A DNA stretch of 64,000 nucleotides from RHKX01 sp046330285 (GTDB lineage: Bacteria > Actinomycetota > Thermoleophilia > Solirubrobacterales > 70-9): contig JAXLSX010000013.1 of assembly GCA_046330285.1 (NCBI GenBank), positions 19,433 through 83,432 on the forward strand, read 5' to 3'. The notes under the pieces were generated by a model. It was not told the origin of the DNA and ran no database searches. It saw only the letters and a list, made by a program, of their open reading frames with translations. The position numbers were made by a program, and so were the translations under genes. Below are positions 17,281 through 26,498 of this stretch, one piece after another; positions within the stretch are counted from its first letter, which is position 1, and each line of letters opens with the position of its first letter.

Positions 17281-17514
17281 TCAGCCCCTTCGCAGGTGCC
17301 CGAGGGTCTCCGAACGCAGGAGGCTCTCGGGCGCAAGCACCTCGATCCCGACGAGGCGACCCTCCTCGTCGACGTCGAGGGCGATCTCGGATCCCGCTTC
17401 CCCGAGCTCCTCGACCTCCTCGAGGGTGATGGCGCTGCGGGGGACGAAGCCGGCGTCCTCGGGGATCAGGCTGATGTAGACGGCCCCGGTCTCGGGCTCG
17501 TAGGTGATGTACAC
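17281..17514 (-). CDS. DUF2283 small protein
   Basis: 77 residues beginning at GTG 17514. The N-terminal YITYEPETGAVYISL and the IALDVDEEGRLVGIEVL segment are diagnostic of DUF2283, a small beta-rich family of unknown function. It lies 10 nt downstream of the uspA-like gene, making it the last gene of a three-gene unit (permease, UspA, DUF2283). Confidence 0.75.
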   Translation of the reverse strand: MYITYEPETGAVYISLIPEDAGFVPRSAITLEEVEELGEAGSEIALDVDEEGRLVGIEVLAPESLLRSETLGHLRRG

Positions 17515-17524
17515 GCGGTCCAGA

Positions 17525-17947
17525 CTACGCGTCGGCGACCGGCGTCACCACGACCGGCACGCTCGCGATCTGGACGAGCTTGTGGGGAGTCGAGCCGAGG
17601 ATCGCGCCCTTGATCGGGCTGTCGCCGTACGTGCCGACGATGATCATCCGCGCGTCGCGCTCCTCGGCAACGGCGGCCAGCGCCGCGGCCGGCCGCTGCG
17701 GGATCAGCGCGCCCTCGGCCTCGACGCCGCACTTCTGCGCCGACTCGACGCCCTCGTCGATGAACGCCTGCCCCTGGTCGCGCATGATCTCGCGCTGGGT
17801 GCCGATCTCTCCGGCCCCCTGGTAGGGCTGGTAGCCGTAGGCGACGATCACCTTCGAGCCGAGGCCCTTGGCGAGGTCGCAGGCGAGGTCGAGTGCCGCG
17901 TGCCCGCAGCCGGTCCCGTCGTAGCCGACGATGATCTCGTTGTTCAT
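17525..17947 (-). CDS. universal stress protein, UspA family
   Basis: 140-residue single Usp domain. The ATP-binding signature GxxG-x9-G(S/T) is present as GTYGDSPIKGAILGST (about 105-120), with the nucleotide-binding Asp in VGYDGT near the N-terminus. This is therefore the ATP-binding type. Its start overlaps the stop of the upstream permease gene by 4 nt (17944-17947), so the two are co-translated. Fusion or pairing of Usp domains with APC transporters is common, and this may modulate the permease. Confidence 0.9.
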   Translation of the reverse strand: MNNEIIVGYDGTGCGHAALDLACDLAKGLGSKVIVAYGYQPYQGAGEIGTQREIMRDQGQAFIDEGVESAQKCGVEAEGALIPQRPAAALAAVAEERDARMIIVGTYGDSPIKGAILGSTPHKLVQIASVPVVVTPVADA

Positions 17948-19467
17948 GAGGCTGCCTCCGCTTTCTTGGCGAGCGATCCCGGCTCCGCCACCGAAGGCTT
18001 GCGCCGGAAGAATTCGGGTTCGGCGATCCGCTGGAGGATCATGACGACGATGCCGAGGATCGCGAAGAAGATCGCGATCGCCAGTGGCGGACCGACCCCG
18101 AGCACGTCGCGCTTGCCCGGCTCGGAGAGGTCGCTGATCGATTTGATCAGGACGTAGGTCAACGTCAGCCCGCCGAGTACGGGCATCACTCCGACGGCGA
18201 AGAACGACTTCACGCTCGTCGTCAGCTCGCGGCGGTAGAACCAGGCGCAGGCGAAGCCGGTGAGCCCGTAGTAGAAGGCGATCATCAGGCCCAGCGCGGC
18301 GATCGAGTCGCCGAGAATGTCCTCGCTGATCAGCGTCAGCCCGAAGTACCAGACGATCGACAGCCCGCCCATCAGCAGCGTCGAGAAGTCGGGGGTCTGG
18401 TAGCGCGGATGGACCCGGGCGAAGATCTTCGGCAGTGCCTTCACCGCTCCCATCGACAGCGACGTCCGCGCCGTCGGCAGGATCGTCGTCTGCGTCGACG
18501 CCGCCGCCGAGGTCAGCACGGCGATGATCAGGATCTTGTCCAGCGGTGAGCCGAGCACGTCGAGGCCGAGGGCCGAGAGGACGTCGTCCTTGTTCTGCTT
18601 CAGGAACTCCTCACCGTGGACGGCCTGCGCCGCGATCGAGACGATCACGTAGATGGCGAGCAGGATCAGGGTCGAGACGACCGCGGATTTCCCCGGACCC
18701 TCGGTCGGGTCCTCGGTTTCCTCGTTGACGGTCACCGCGCTGTCCCACCCCCAGTAGATGAAGACCGCGACGAGTACCCCGTCGATCAGCGCCGTCGTGC
18801 TGTCGATGTTGAACGGGTTGAGCCACCCGAGGCTGGGGTCGATCGAGTCCGGGTAGTCGCCGGCGTAGACCCTGACCAGGGCGACGACGGCGAAGGCGGC
18901 CAGCGCGAGGATCTCGGCTCCGAGGAGCGCGATCTGGGTCCGGGCCGAGAGCTCGATCCCGATGTAACAGATGGCGGTCATGATCGCGATCCAGATCACG
19001 CCGATGCAGGTCACGGCGATCGTCGACGGAGCATCGATCCCGACCAGCAGGAAGCTGTAGAGGCCGGCGATCTGGGCCAGGTTCGCCATGACGATGACGT
19101 CGGCGACGATAATCGCCCAGCCGCCGATCCAGCCGATCGACGGGCCCATCGCCGAGGTGACCCAGGTGAAGGTCGTGCCGCAGTCCGGGTCCTGGCGGTT
19201 CATGTAGTAGTAGGCGAAGGCGATGCAGAGCATCGGCAGGAACGCCACCCAGAGGACCGCCGGCGAGAACAGGCCGACCCCGGCCGCGACGACGAACCCG
19301 AGGCTCGCCGCGAGGCTGTAGCCGGGAGCCGTCGAGGCGACGCCGATGACGACGCTCGAGGCGAAGCCGATGGCCCCGCCCTTCAGGCCCTTGTCACCGC
19401 CTGACGCGGACGACGACGGCGGCTCGGCGGCAGGCGTCGACCCGAGTGCCCCGGTTGCGCTCTCCAT
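17944..19467 (-). CDS. APC-superfamily amino acid/polyamine permease
   Basis: 507-residue secondary transporter with about 12 hydrophobic helices. The first helix contains GVASTAPGYSLAASLG, the conserved unwound-helix substrate site typical of APC proteins. GTTFTWVTSAMGPSIGW matches the family loop between helices 2 and 3. AGAGGAGAGGGA-type purine sequence precedes the ATG at 19467. The substrate is unknown; neighbours concern amino acids and polyamines. A short inverted repeat TCTCCG-GCG-CGGAGA (19501-19515) sits in its upstream region. Confidence 0.88.
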   Translation of the reverse strand: MESATGALGSTPAAEPPSSSASGGDKGLKGGAIGFASSVVIGVASTAPGYSLAASLGFVVAAGVGLFSPAVLWVAFLPMLCIAFAYYYMNRQDPDCGTTFTWVTSAMGPSIGWIGGWAIIVADVIVMANLAQIAGLYSFLLVGIDAPSTIAVTCIGVIWIAIMTAICYIGIELSARTQIALLGAEILALAAFAVVALVRVYAGDYPDSIDPSLGWLNPFNIDSTTALIDGVLVAVFIYWGWDSAVTVNEETEDPTEGPGKSAVVSTLILLAIYVIVSIAAQAVHGEEFLKQNKDDVLSALGLDVLGSPLDKILIIAVLTSAAASTQTTILPTARTSLSMGAVKALPKIFARVHPRYQTPDFSTLLMGGLSIVWYFGLTLISEDILGDSIAALGLMIAFYYGLTGFACAWFYRRELTTSVKSFFAVGVMPVLGGLTLTYVLIKSISDLSEPGKRDVLGVGPPLAIAIFFAILGIVVMILQRIAEPEFFRRKPSVAEPGSLAKKAEAAS

Positions 19468-19500
19468 TCCCTCTCCTCTCGTCGCTGGACATGACGACGA

Positions 19501-19515
19501 TCTCCGGCGCGGAGA
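19501..19515. promoter_or_regulatory. 15-bp inverted repeat upstream of the APC permease
   Basis: Perfect 6-3-6 inverted repeat TCTCCG-GCG-CGGAGA, 34 nt upstream of the permease ATG. Candidate operator; no regulator gene is adjacent. Confidence 0.3.
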
Positions 19516-19606
19516 CTATTCCTCTGCTCGATTACGCGCAGTTCGCGTCCGGTGTGGTTCCGCGGCGAGGGGGTAGGGGAATCGGGAGAGCAACGAAAGG
19601 AGCCGG

Positions 19607-19690
19607 ATGGATCCGGTCGCAGTCATCTTCGTCATCGCCATCCTGATCGTCTTCGCGATCGCATGGAGGGTCTGGGGCTCCGAGCGCTAG
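19607..19690 (+). CDS. 27-residue single-helix membrane peptide
   Basis: Short reading frame starting ATG 19607 and ending TAG 19688-19690, with a strong Shine-Dalgarno GAAAGGAG at 19595-19602. The product is one hydrophobic helix (VAVIFVIAILIVFAIAW) with a short charged tail WGSER, so it should be a bitopic membrane peptide. Family and function are unknown. It lies between the divergently oriented permease and the end of the mmsA-like gene. The good ribosome site and clean hydrophobic profile argue that it is real. Confidence 0.6.
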   Translation: MDPVAVIFVIAILIVFAIAWRVWGSER

Positions 19691-19704
19691 GGCGCCCGCA
19701 CCGG

Positions 19705-21240
19705 TCAGTGGGTGCCGAAGGCGGCGCCCTTCTTCGCGGGCTGCCAGCGTGTGGTCACGACCTTCTTGCGCGTGTAGAACTCGACGGCGTCGTGGCCGTT
19801 CGCGTGGAGGTCGCCGACCATGGAGTCCTTCCAGCCCGCGAACGGGAACCATGCGACCGGCGCCGGAACGCCGACGTTGACGCCGACCATCCCGGCCTCG
19901 ACCTCGTTCCGGAACTTGCGGACCGCCGCACCGGACTCGGTGAAGATCACCGACGCGTTGCCGTAGCGGGACGAGTTGACGAACCCGAGCGCGTCGTCGA
20001 GATCCTCGACCTCGAGCAGTGCGAGCAGCGGCCCGAACAGCTCCTCGCGCGCGAGCTCCGACTCGCGGTCGGAGACGGTCAGGATCGTCGGGCCCATCAG
20101 CGCGCCGGCGGCGTTGGTCTTGTCGCGGCCGTCGACGACGACCTCCGAGCCCTGCTCGATCGCGCGGTCGGCCGCGGCGGAGATCCGGTCGCGGGCGTCG
20201 GCGGCGACCATCGGCGGGCAGACGACGCCCTCCTCGGCGCCGTTGCCGGTCGGCAGGGTCGCCGCAGCGTCGGCCAGGGCGGAGCGGACCTCGCGGCGGC
20301 GCTCCTGGTCGCCGACGATGACGGCGACCGAACCCGCGAGACAGCGCTGCCCGGCATTGCCGAACGCCGACTGCATCATCGCCGGGACCGCCTGGTCGAG
20401 ATCGGCGTCGTCCATCACGACCATCGAGTTCTTGGCGCCACCGAGGGCCTGCACGCGCTTGCCCGAGCGGGTGCCGCGGTCCATGACGTGGAGGGCGGTC
20501 GACGCCTGCCCGACGAAGCTGATCGCGTCGATCTCGGGGTGGTCGAGCAGCCCGTTGACCGCGTCGTGGGCGCCGTGGACGATGTTGACCACGCCGGCGG
20601 GGATCTGATCGATCCCGTCGATCAGCTCGACGATCCGCTGCGGCGTCCGCGGGTCCCGCTCGGACGGCTTCAGGATGAAAGTGTTGCCGCAGGCGATCGC
20701 ATACGGCAGGAACCAGAGCGGGATCATCGCCGGGAAGTTGAACGGGGTGATCGCGGCGACCACGCCGACCGGCTGACGCCACATCTCGACGTCGACGCCG
20801 CCGGCGACGCCCTCGAGCGTCTCGCCCTTGAGCAGGTTCGGGATGCCGCACGCGTTCTCGGTCGACTCGATCCCGCGCCCGACCTCGCCGCGCGCGTCGT
20901 CGAGCGCCTTGCCCATGTCCTCGGTGACGAGGCGGGTCAGCTCCTCCTGGTTGGCCCAGAGCGCCTCGCGCAGGGCGAACACGGCGCGCGCCCGCTTCGC
21001 GACGGAGGTGGCCGCCCACGCCGGCTGCGCCGCCCGCGCGGCGGAGGCCGCGGCGTCGACGTCCGCCGCCGTCGACAGCGGCACCCGCGCGAGCACCCTG
21101 CCGGTGGCGGGATCGACGTCGTCGAGGGTCTCGGTCGCGGCCGATGTGACCCACTCCCCGCCGATGTAGTTCTTCAGCGTCTCCGGCTCACCGGCTGCGT
21201 TCTCGTCGGTGCCGGCCTGCGTCAGCGTCTCGGGCTCCAT
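19705..21240 (-). CDS. mmsA: methylmalonate-semialdehyde dehydrogenase (CoA-acylating), MmsA type
   Basis: Aldehyde dehydrogenase-fold enzyme that oxidises methylmalonate or malonate semialdehyde to propionyl- or acetyl-CoA in valine, inositol or beta-alanine breakdown. ATG 21240 has AAGGAG upstream, giving 511 residues; the frame continues upstream without protein-like content. MmsA hallmarks are the N-terminal NYIGGEWV, ITPFNFPAMIPLWF and catalytic Cys in GNAGQRCLAG, plus the C-terminal WFPFAGWKDSMVGDLHANG. The aminotransferase at 29 kb could supply malonate semialdehyde from beta-alanine, but that link is speculative. Confidence 0.9.
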   Translation of the reverse strand: MEPETLTQAGTDENAAGEPETLKNYIGGEWVTSAATETLDDVDPATGRVLARVPLSTAADVDAAASAARAAQPAWAATSVAKRARAVFALREALWANQEELTRLVTEDMGKALDDARGEVGRGIESTENACGIPNLLKGETLEGVAGGVDVEMWRQPVGVVAAITPFNFPAMIPLWFLPYAIACGNTFILKPSERDPRTPQRIVELIDGIDQIPAGVVNIVHGAHDAVNGLLDHPEIDAISFVGQASTALHVMDRGTRSGKRVQALGGAKNSMVVMDDADLDQAVPAMMQSAFGNAGQRCLAGSVAVIVGDQERRREVRSALADAAATLPTGNGAEEGVVCPPMVAADARDRISAAADRAIEQGSEVVVDGRDKTNAAGALMGPTILTVSDRESELAREELFGPLLALLEVEDLDDALGFVNSSRYGNASVIFTESGAAVRKFRNEVEAGMVGVNVGVPAPVAWFPFAGWKDSMVGDLHANGHDAVEFYTRKKVVTTRWQPAKKGAAFGTH

Positions 21241-21355
21241 CGCCTGTCTCCTTCGGCGTCTCGGTCTCGGAAGTCCTCGCCGATGGTACTGCCGCCCCTT
21301 GGTGCGTCGTTGCACAAACTCGGGCCGCGCCTTCCGCCGCAGCGGCGCAAGCGGG

Positions 21356-22630
21356 TCAGTCCGCGTCGCGGCCGAGTGCGATCCGAAGCAGGCCGAGAGC
21401 GCACTGCCGGAAGCCCTCCGGCAGGGCCGCCGACGGTGACGCCCCCGGGTGGCTCCGCGCGACCCGGACCCGCAACACCCCGGGGCGGATCCGGAAGCGC
21501 AGCGGTGCCTCCAGCGTCGCCGCCTCGCCGTCGATCCCGGCCGGCACGGGGTGGGCCGCGCCGGCCTCGAACTCCGGCGCGCTCCATTCGCGCCACGGTC
21601 GCTGGAGCCCGCCGCCGCCACCGCGTCCGCGCGGCGCGCCGAACACGGTGACCCCGAGCAGGCCGTCGTCGATCCGCGGCCTCGTACCCGAGCCGACGGC
21701 CCGGCCGAGCCGGTAGCGGTTGTTGGAGACGAGGATCGCGACGCCCGAGTGGTGCTCGTGCCCACCCGGCCCGGCCCAGACTAGATCGAGGCCGGTGCCC
21801 TGCGGGCCGACCATCTCCGGCACCGCCTCGAGCAGGGTTCGGATCTTCGCGTCGCGATAACCGGCGCGTTGGACGGCGCTCGCGTAGAGGCCGAGGGAGA
21901 CGTTGTTGACGAAGACGCGGCCGTTGACCTCGCCGAGATCGACGCGGCGCTCGCCGCCGTCGACGAAGGCGTCGAGGGCGCCGGCGACGTCGTCGCGGTC
22001 GACGCCGAGATCGCAGGCGAAGTGGTTGCGGGTCCCGGCGGGGATGCAGGCGTAGGGGAGACCGAGCTCGGCGGCGATCTCTGCGACCACCGCCTGGGAG
22101 CCGTCGCCGCCCGCCATCGCGAGCGCGTCGGCGCCGTCGGCGACCGCGGCCCGGACGAGATCCGCGAGGTCGTCCCCCGCCCGGAGCTCGACGACGGCGA
22201 AGCCGCGTCGCGCCGCCTCCTCGGCGAGCCCGAACCGCTCCGCCTTGCCGCCGCCCGAGCGCGGGTTGAAGAACAGGACGGGGTGCTCGGGAGGAGCGAC
22301 CGCGGCGAGGTCGGCGCGGGCCCAGAATGCGGCGCGGGTGCAGATCAGACAGACCGCGGCCGCCAGGATCAGGGCGATCTCGTCGACGACCCGGCCGTCG
22401 AGCATCAGCCAGAGCGAGCCGCCGAGCCCGACCACGGTCGCCGTCGCCCCGGCGACCCGCAACGTCAGCGGGCCGACGATCGCGTACCAGGCACCGACCG
22501 AGGCGAGGCCGAGCAGGCCGACGACGAAGAGGCCGCGAGGCATCGCGTTCACGGCGATCAGGATCAGCAGCGCGATCGCGATCGTCCCGGAGGCGAGGGC
22601 GGCGACGGCGGCTGTCCTGCGGACGCTCAT
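21356..22630 (-). CDS. diacylglycerol kinase-family lipid kinase with N-terminal membrane segments
   Basis: 424 residues. The first 110 residues contain three to four hydrophobic helices. The rest is a DAGK catalytic domain with NPRSGGGKAERF (nucleotide loop), GGDGSQAVVA (GGDG catalytic motif) and PAGTRNHFACDLG. The cytosolic members YegS/DgkB lack the membrane part. It probably phosphorylates a lipid such as diacylglycerol or a polyprenol-like substrate. It is divergent from a PAP2 phosphatase with only 13 nt between start codons, so promoters must lie inside the neighbouring coding sequences, or this start is too long. Confidence 0.82.
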   Translation of the reverse strand: MSVRRTAAVAALASGTIAIALLILIAVNAMPRGLFVVGLLGLASVGAWYAIVGPLTLRVAGATATVVGLGGSLWLMLDGRVVDEIALILAAAVCLICTRAAFWARADLAAVAPPEHPVLFFNPRSGGGKAERFGLAEEAARRGFAVVELRAGDDLADLVRAAVADGADALAMAGGDGSQAVVAEIAAELGLPYACIPAGTRNHFACDLGVDRDDVAGALDAFVDGGERRVDLGEVNGRVFVNNVSLGLYASAVQRAGYRDAKIRTLLEAVPEMVGPQGTGLDLVWAGPGGHEHHSGVAILVSNNRYRLGRAVGSGTRPRIDDGLLGVTVFGAPRGRGGGGGLQRPWREWSAPEFEAGAAHPVPAGIDGEAATLEAPLRFRIRPGVLRVRVARSHPGASPSAALPEGFRQCALGLLRIALGRDAD

Positions 22631-22643
22631 AGAATCAGCGCCG

Positions 22644-23237
22644 ATGGAGGAGTCGCCCGCCGAACCGCCCGCGAGCGAACCGGGCCGCTGGCTCGAGGAC
22701 GCCGAACGGGTCGACCTCGCGCTCTACGCCGCGATCGCCCGGACGCCGACGCCGACGCTCGACCGAGCGATGTCCCGGCTCTCCCGTGCCGCCGACTACT
22801 CGAAGCTCTCGATCGCCTCGGCCGCCGTACTCGCCGCGACCGGGGGCCGGACGGGGCGCCGTGCGGCCGTGATGGGTCTCGCGTCGGTCGGCACCGCGGC
22901 GGCGTTCTTCAACCTCGTCGTCAAGCCGCTCAGCAACCGTTCGCGGCCGGATCGGATCGCCGAGCAGGTGCCGATCGCACGGCACGTGCGGATGCCGAGC
23001 TCGACGTCCTTCCCGTCGGGTCATTCCGCGACCGCGTTCGCCTTCGCCGCCGGCGTCGGCAGGGTCATGCCGCCCGCCGCCGTTCCGCTGCACGCGCTCG
23101 CGGCGGCGATCGCCTACTCGCGCGTCCACACCGGGGTCCACTATCCGGGCGACGTCGTCGCGGGAGCGGTCTCGGGGACGGTCGTTGCCCAGCTCACCAC
23201 GCACGCTCTCGATCGTAAGGCCGCACGCCGCGCCTGA
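22644..23237 (+). CDS. PAP2-family lipid phosphatase
   Basis: 197-residue phosphatase. All three signature motifs are present: KPLSNRSRP (K-x6-RP), FPSGHSAT (PSGH) and SRVHTGVHYPGD (SR-x5-H-x3-D). Hydrophobic helices surround them, so it acts at the membrane on lipid phosphates such as phosphatidate or isoprenyl phosphates. ATG 22644 is chosen because the upstream frame is a shadow of the divergent kinase. Opposite-direction pairing with a lipid kinase suggests the two control one lipid phosphorylation state. Confidence 0.88.
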   Translation: MEESPAEPPASEPGRWLEDAERVDLALYAAIARTPTPTLDRAMSRLSRAADYSKLSIASAAVLAATGGRTGRRAAVMGLASVGTAAAFFNLVVKPLSNRSRPDRIAEQVPIARHVRMPSSTSFPSGHSATAFAFAAGVGRVMPPAAVPLHALAAAIAYSRVHTGVHYPGDVVAGAVSGTVVAQLTTHALDRKAARRA

Positions 23238-23249
23238 GCCGCGCGGTCG

Positions 23250-24728
23250 CTAGGCGGCGCCCCCGCCCGGGCCGTAGGGGTACCACCAGTCCTTCGGCTC
23301 GATCTCGGTCTCCATGTGGACGTGCTTCGTCTCCTGGAAGGCCTCCAGCCCCTCGCGCCCGAGTTCCCGGCCGATCCCCGACTGCTTGAAGCCGCCGAAG
23401 GGACCCGCGTCGTTGTCGGTCAGCGGGTCGTTGATCCAGACGGTGCCGGCACGGAGCTCGCGCATGCAGTGGATCGCGCTCTTGAGGTCGCGCGTGTAGA
23501 CGTTGGCGCCGAGGCCGAAGCGGGTGCCGTTGGCGAGCGCGATCGCCTCGTCGAGGTCCGCGACCGGGACGATCGGCGCGACCGGCCCGAACGTCTCCTC
23601 GCGCAACAGGTCGGTCTCAGCCGGCGCACCCGTGACGACGGTGGGGGCGAAGAAGTGGCCCCGCCCCTGACCGCCGTCCCCGCCGCCGGCGAGGACCTCG
23701 GCGCCTGCCGCGACCGCGGCCTCGACCTGGTCGACGACCTTCTGCCGCTGCGGGGCGGAGACCATCGGCCCGACGTCGGTCGCCTCGTCGAAGGGATCGC
23801 CGAGGACGAGGCTCTCGGTGTGGGAGACGAAAGCCGACACGTAGTCGTCGTAGACGTCCTTCATCACGTAGAAGCGCTCGGCCGACGTGCAGACCTGCCC
23901 GGCGTTGAGGAAGGCGGCCCAGGCGCCGCCGCGCGCCGCGACCTCGATCTCGGAGGCGACGTCGGAGCAGACGATGAAGGGGTCCTTGCCGCCCATCTCG
24001 AGGTTGACGCGGGCGAGCCGGTCCGCGCACGCGAGTGCGACCTTGCGGCCCGTGGCGACCGAGCCGGTGAACGCGATGCAGTCGACGCGCTCGTCGGCGG
24101 AGAGTGCGGCACCGGCGTCGCCGGCGCCGGCGACGATGTTGACCGCTCCGGCGGGGAGGTGGGAGAAGCAGCCGGCGAGCTCGAGCGTCGAGAGCGGCGT
24201 GATCTCCGACGGCTTCGCGACCACCGAGCAGCCGGCCGCCAGCGCCGGGGCAACCTTCCAGGTCAGCAGCAGCAGCGGGTAGTTCCAGGGGACGATGCAG
24301 CCGACGACGCCGAGCGGGTCCTTGACCACCATTGCGAGCTGCGTTGACTCGATCGGCGGGATCACGCGGCCGGCGCTGTCGCGCCCGACCTCGGCGTAGT
24401 AGTCGAAGCACGCCGCGCACCACTCGATTTCGTCCCGGTTCTCGACGAGGGGCTTGCCGCCCTCGGACGTCATCGTCCGGGCGAGCTCCTCGCCGTTCTC
24501 ACGCAGTCGCCGTGCGACCTCGTGGAGCATCTCGCCGCGCTCGAGGGCGGGCGTTCGCGACCACGTCTCGAAGGCCTCGCGCGCCGCGGCGACCGCGGCG
24601 TCGAGTTGCTCGGGGGAGGCCGAGCCGACGGTGGCGACCGTCTCGGTCGTGAACGGGTTCTCGACCGCGATCGGCTCACCGGAACCGGCGACGGACTCGC
24701 CGCCGATCAGGAGCGTGTGGTCGCTCAC
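23250..24728 (-). CDS. NAD(P)-dependent aldehyde dehydrogenase (aminoaldehyde/betaine-aldehyde type)
   Basis: 492 residues. Conserved sites are CIVPWNYPLLLLTWK (cofactor binding, catalytic Asn), FTGSVATGRKV, LEMGGKDPF (with the general base Glu) and catalytic Cys in NAGQVCTSAERF. The sequence is closest to betaine-aldehyde / gamma-aminobutyraldehyde dehydrogenases. It is the last gene of the polyamine transporter operon; its start overlaps the end of the permease gene by 4 nt (24725-24728). The likely role is oxidation of the aminoaldehyde made by the divergent aminotransferase, for example 4-aminobutanal to GABA. Confidence 0.85.
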   Translation of the reverse strand: MSDHTLLIGGESVAGSGEPIAVENPFTTETVATVGSASPEQLDAAVAAAREAFETWSRTPALERGEMLHEVARRLRENGEELARTMTSEGGKPLVENRDEIEWCAACFDYYAEVGRDSAGRVIPPIESTQLAMVVKDPLGVVGCIVPWNYPLLLLTWKVAPALAAGCSVVAKPSEITPLSTLELAGCFSHLPAGAVNIVAGAGDAGAALSADERVDCIAFTGSVATGRKVALACADRLARVNLEMGGKDPFIVCSDVASEIEVAARGGAWAAFLNAGQVCTSAERFYVMKDVYDDYVSAFVSHTESLVLGDPFDEATDVGPMVSAPQRQKVVDQVEAAVAAGAEVLAGGGDGGQGRGHFFAPTVVTGAPAETDLLREETFGPVAPIVPVADLDEAIALANGTRFGLGANVYTRDLKSAIHCMRELRAGTVWINDPLTDNDAGPFGGFKQSGIGRELGREGLEAFQETKHVHMETEIEPKDWWYPYGPGGGAA

Positions 24729-25603
24729 GCGGCGGAGCCGGCGGTGCTGACCGGGTCCCGGCGGGACACGAGACCGCCGGTCCCGTCGTCCTGATCGGGC
24801 CTGACCTGCGCCATCTTCTCGGCCCGGCGCTGCTGGATGACGGTCGCGACCATCGCGATGACCGTCAGCGCGAACAGGATCGTCGCGAACACGTTGACCT
24901 GGACCGGGATCCCGCGCTGGGCCGCGCCGAAGATGTAGAGCGGGAACGTCACCGTCGTCCCCGAGTTGAAGTTCGAGATCACGAAGTCGTCGAGGGAGAG
25001 GGCGAACGCGAGACCACCGGCGGCGACGAGGCCCGGCGCGATCAGCGGCAGGGTGACGGTGCGGAACGTCGTCCGTGGGTCGGCGCCGAGATCACGCGCG
25101 GCCTCCTCCAATCTTCGGTCGAAGCCGATCAGCCTCGATCTGACGACGACCACCACGAAGCTGATCGTGAACATGATGTGGGCGATCAGCAGGGTCAGGA
25201 ACCCGGTGCTGATCTGGAAGTAGACGAACATCGACAGGAGCGCGGCGCCGATGACGACCTCGGGACTGGTCATCGGGATCACAATCAGGAGGTTGGCTCC
25301 CCGGCGGCCCCGGAACTGGTAGCGGACGAGCGCCAGGGCGATCATCGTCCCGAGGATCGTCGAGACGATCGTCGCCAGCGCCGCGAGCTCGAGACTCCGG
25401 AGCATCGCCGCGTTGAGGTCGGGAATGTCGAAGGCGTTGGCCCAGTAGTCGGTCGTGAAGCCCTGCCAGGTGAAGTTGAACTTGCCGGCCGGATCGTTGA
25501 ACGAGAACGCGATGATCACCGCGATCGGCAGCAGCGTGTAGATCACGACGAGGATCGCGAAGATCATCACGCCGCGCTCGCGCAGCCAGTTGATGGCCTT
25601 CAT
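24725..25603 (-). CDS. potC: spermidine/putrescine-type ABC transporter permease (PotC-like)
   Basis: 292-residue membrane subunit with about six helices. The inner-membrane ABC permease loop EEAARDLGADPRTTFRTVTL is present, and LSLDDFVIS is characteristic of PotC. It ends in a charged C-terminal tail. It is 10 nt downstream of the second permease gene and overlaps the dehydrogenase start by 4 nt. The substrate is probably a polyamine; related systems import other small organic cations, so specificity is inferred. Confidence 0.88.
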   Translation of the reverse strand: MKAINWLRERGVMIFAILVVIYTLLPIAVIIAFSFNDPAGKFNFTWQGFTTDYWANAFDIPDLNAAMLRSLELAALATIVSTILGTMIALALVRYQFRGRRGANLLIVIPMTSPEVVIGAALLSMFVYFQISTGFLTLLIAHIMFTISFVVVVVRSRLIGFDRRLEEAARDLGADPRTTFRTVTLPLIAPGLVAAGGLAFALSLDDFVISNFNSGTTVTFPLYIFGAAQRGIPVQVNVFATILFALTVIAMVATVIQQRRAEKMAQVRPDQDDGTGGLVSRRDPVSTAGSAA

Positions 25604-25613
25604 CGGATCACCT

Positions 25614-26495
25614 TCATTTCGCGGTCACGACCTCGGCCTCGTCGCCCATCAGCGATTCCTCACCGGCGAACTTGATGTAGATCGCGACCGCGATGACGAT
25701 CAGCGCCATCATGATGAACGAGAGCGCCGCCGCGATCGGATAGTCCTTGACGTTCAGGTACTGGCTCTGGATGACGTTGCCGATCATCGCCTGGTTCGGG
25801 CTGCCCAGGAACGAGGCGTTGATGTAGTCGCCGACCGCGGGGATGAAGGTCAGCAGGGTGCCGGCGATCACGCCCGGCATCGAGATCGGCAGGGTCACCT
25901 TCCGGAAGGTGGTCCTGGCGTTGCCGTAGAGGTCCTTGCCGGCCTCGATGAGGCGCGTGTCCATCTGTTCGAGGCTGGCGTAGATCGGCAGCACCATGAA
26001 CGGCAGGAAGTTGTAGGTGAGGCCCGCGATGACCGCGGTCGGCGTCTTCAGGATCGTGCCGTTGTCGCCGACGAGCCCGATCGTCTGGAAGAAGTTCACG
26101 ACGCTGCCGTCGTTGGAGAGGATCGTCTGCCAGGCGTAGGTCCGGATCAGGTAGGTGGTGAAGAACGGAGCGATCACCGCGAGCAGCATCACCGTCTGCC
26201 AGCGTCCCGCCTTGAACGCGATCGCGTAGGAGAGCGGGTAGGCGATCACCAGGCAGAGCAGCGTCGCGATCCCGGCGTAGATGAACGAGCGCACGAACTG
26301 CGTGTCGAAGTCGGTCAGCGCCGTCTTGAAGTTCTCGAAGTGCCAGGTCATCTCGAACGTCGTGTCGAGCGAGCCCTGGTAGAGCGAGACCGAGAGCATG
26401 AAGAGCATCGGCAGGACGAAGAAGATCGCCAGCCAGAGGAGACCCGGCCCCATCAGGAAGTAGGGGATGCCCTTGGTCCGTGCCCACTCGCGCAT
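25614..26495 (-). CDS. potB: spermidine/putrescine-type ABC transporter permease (PotB-like)
   Basis: 293 residues with six hydrophobic segments. The permease loop is EAGKDLYGNARTTFRKVTLP, followed by the PotB-like FIPAVGDYINASFLG. It lies 3 nt downstream of the binding-protein gene and forms the heterodimeric channel with the PotC-like subunit. Confidence 0.88.
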   Translation of the reverse strand: MREWARTKGIPYFLMGPGLLWLAIFFVLPMLFMLSVSLYQGSLDTTFEMTWHFENFKTALTDFDTQFVRSFIYAGIATLLCLVIAYPLSYAIAFKAGRWQTVMLLAVIAPFFTTYLIRTYAWQTILSNDGSVVNFFQTIGLVGDNGTILKTPTAVIAGLTYNFLPFMVLPIYASLEQMDTRLIEAGKDLYGNARTTFRKVTLPISMPGVIAGTLLTFIPAVGDYINASFLGSPNQAMIGNVIQSQYLNVKDYPIAAALSFIMMALIVIAVAIYIKFAGEESLMGDEAEVVTAK

Positions 26496-26498
26496 CGA

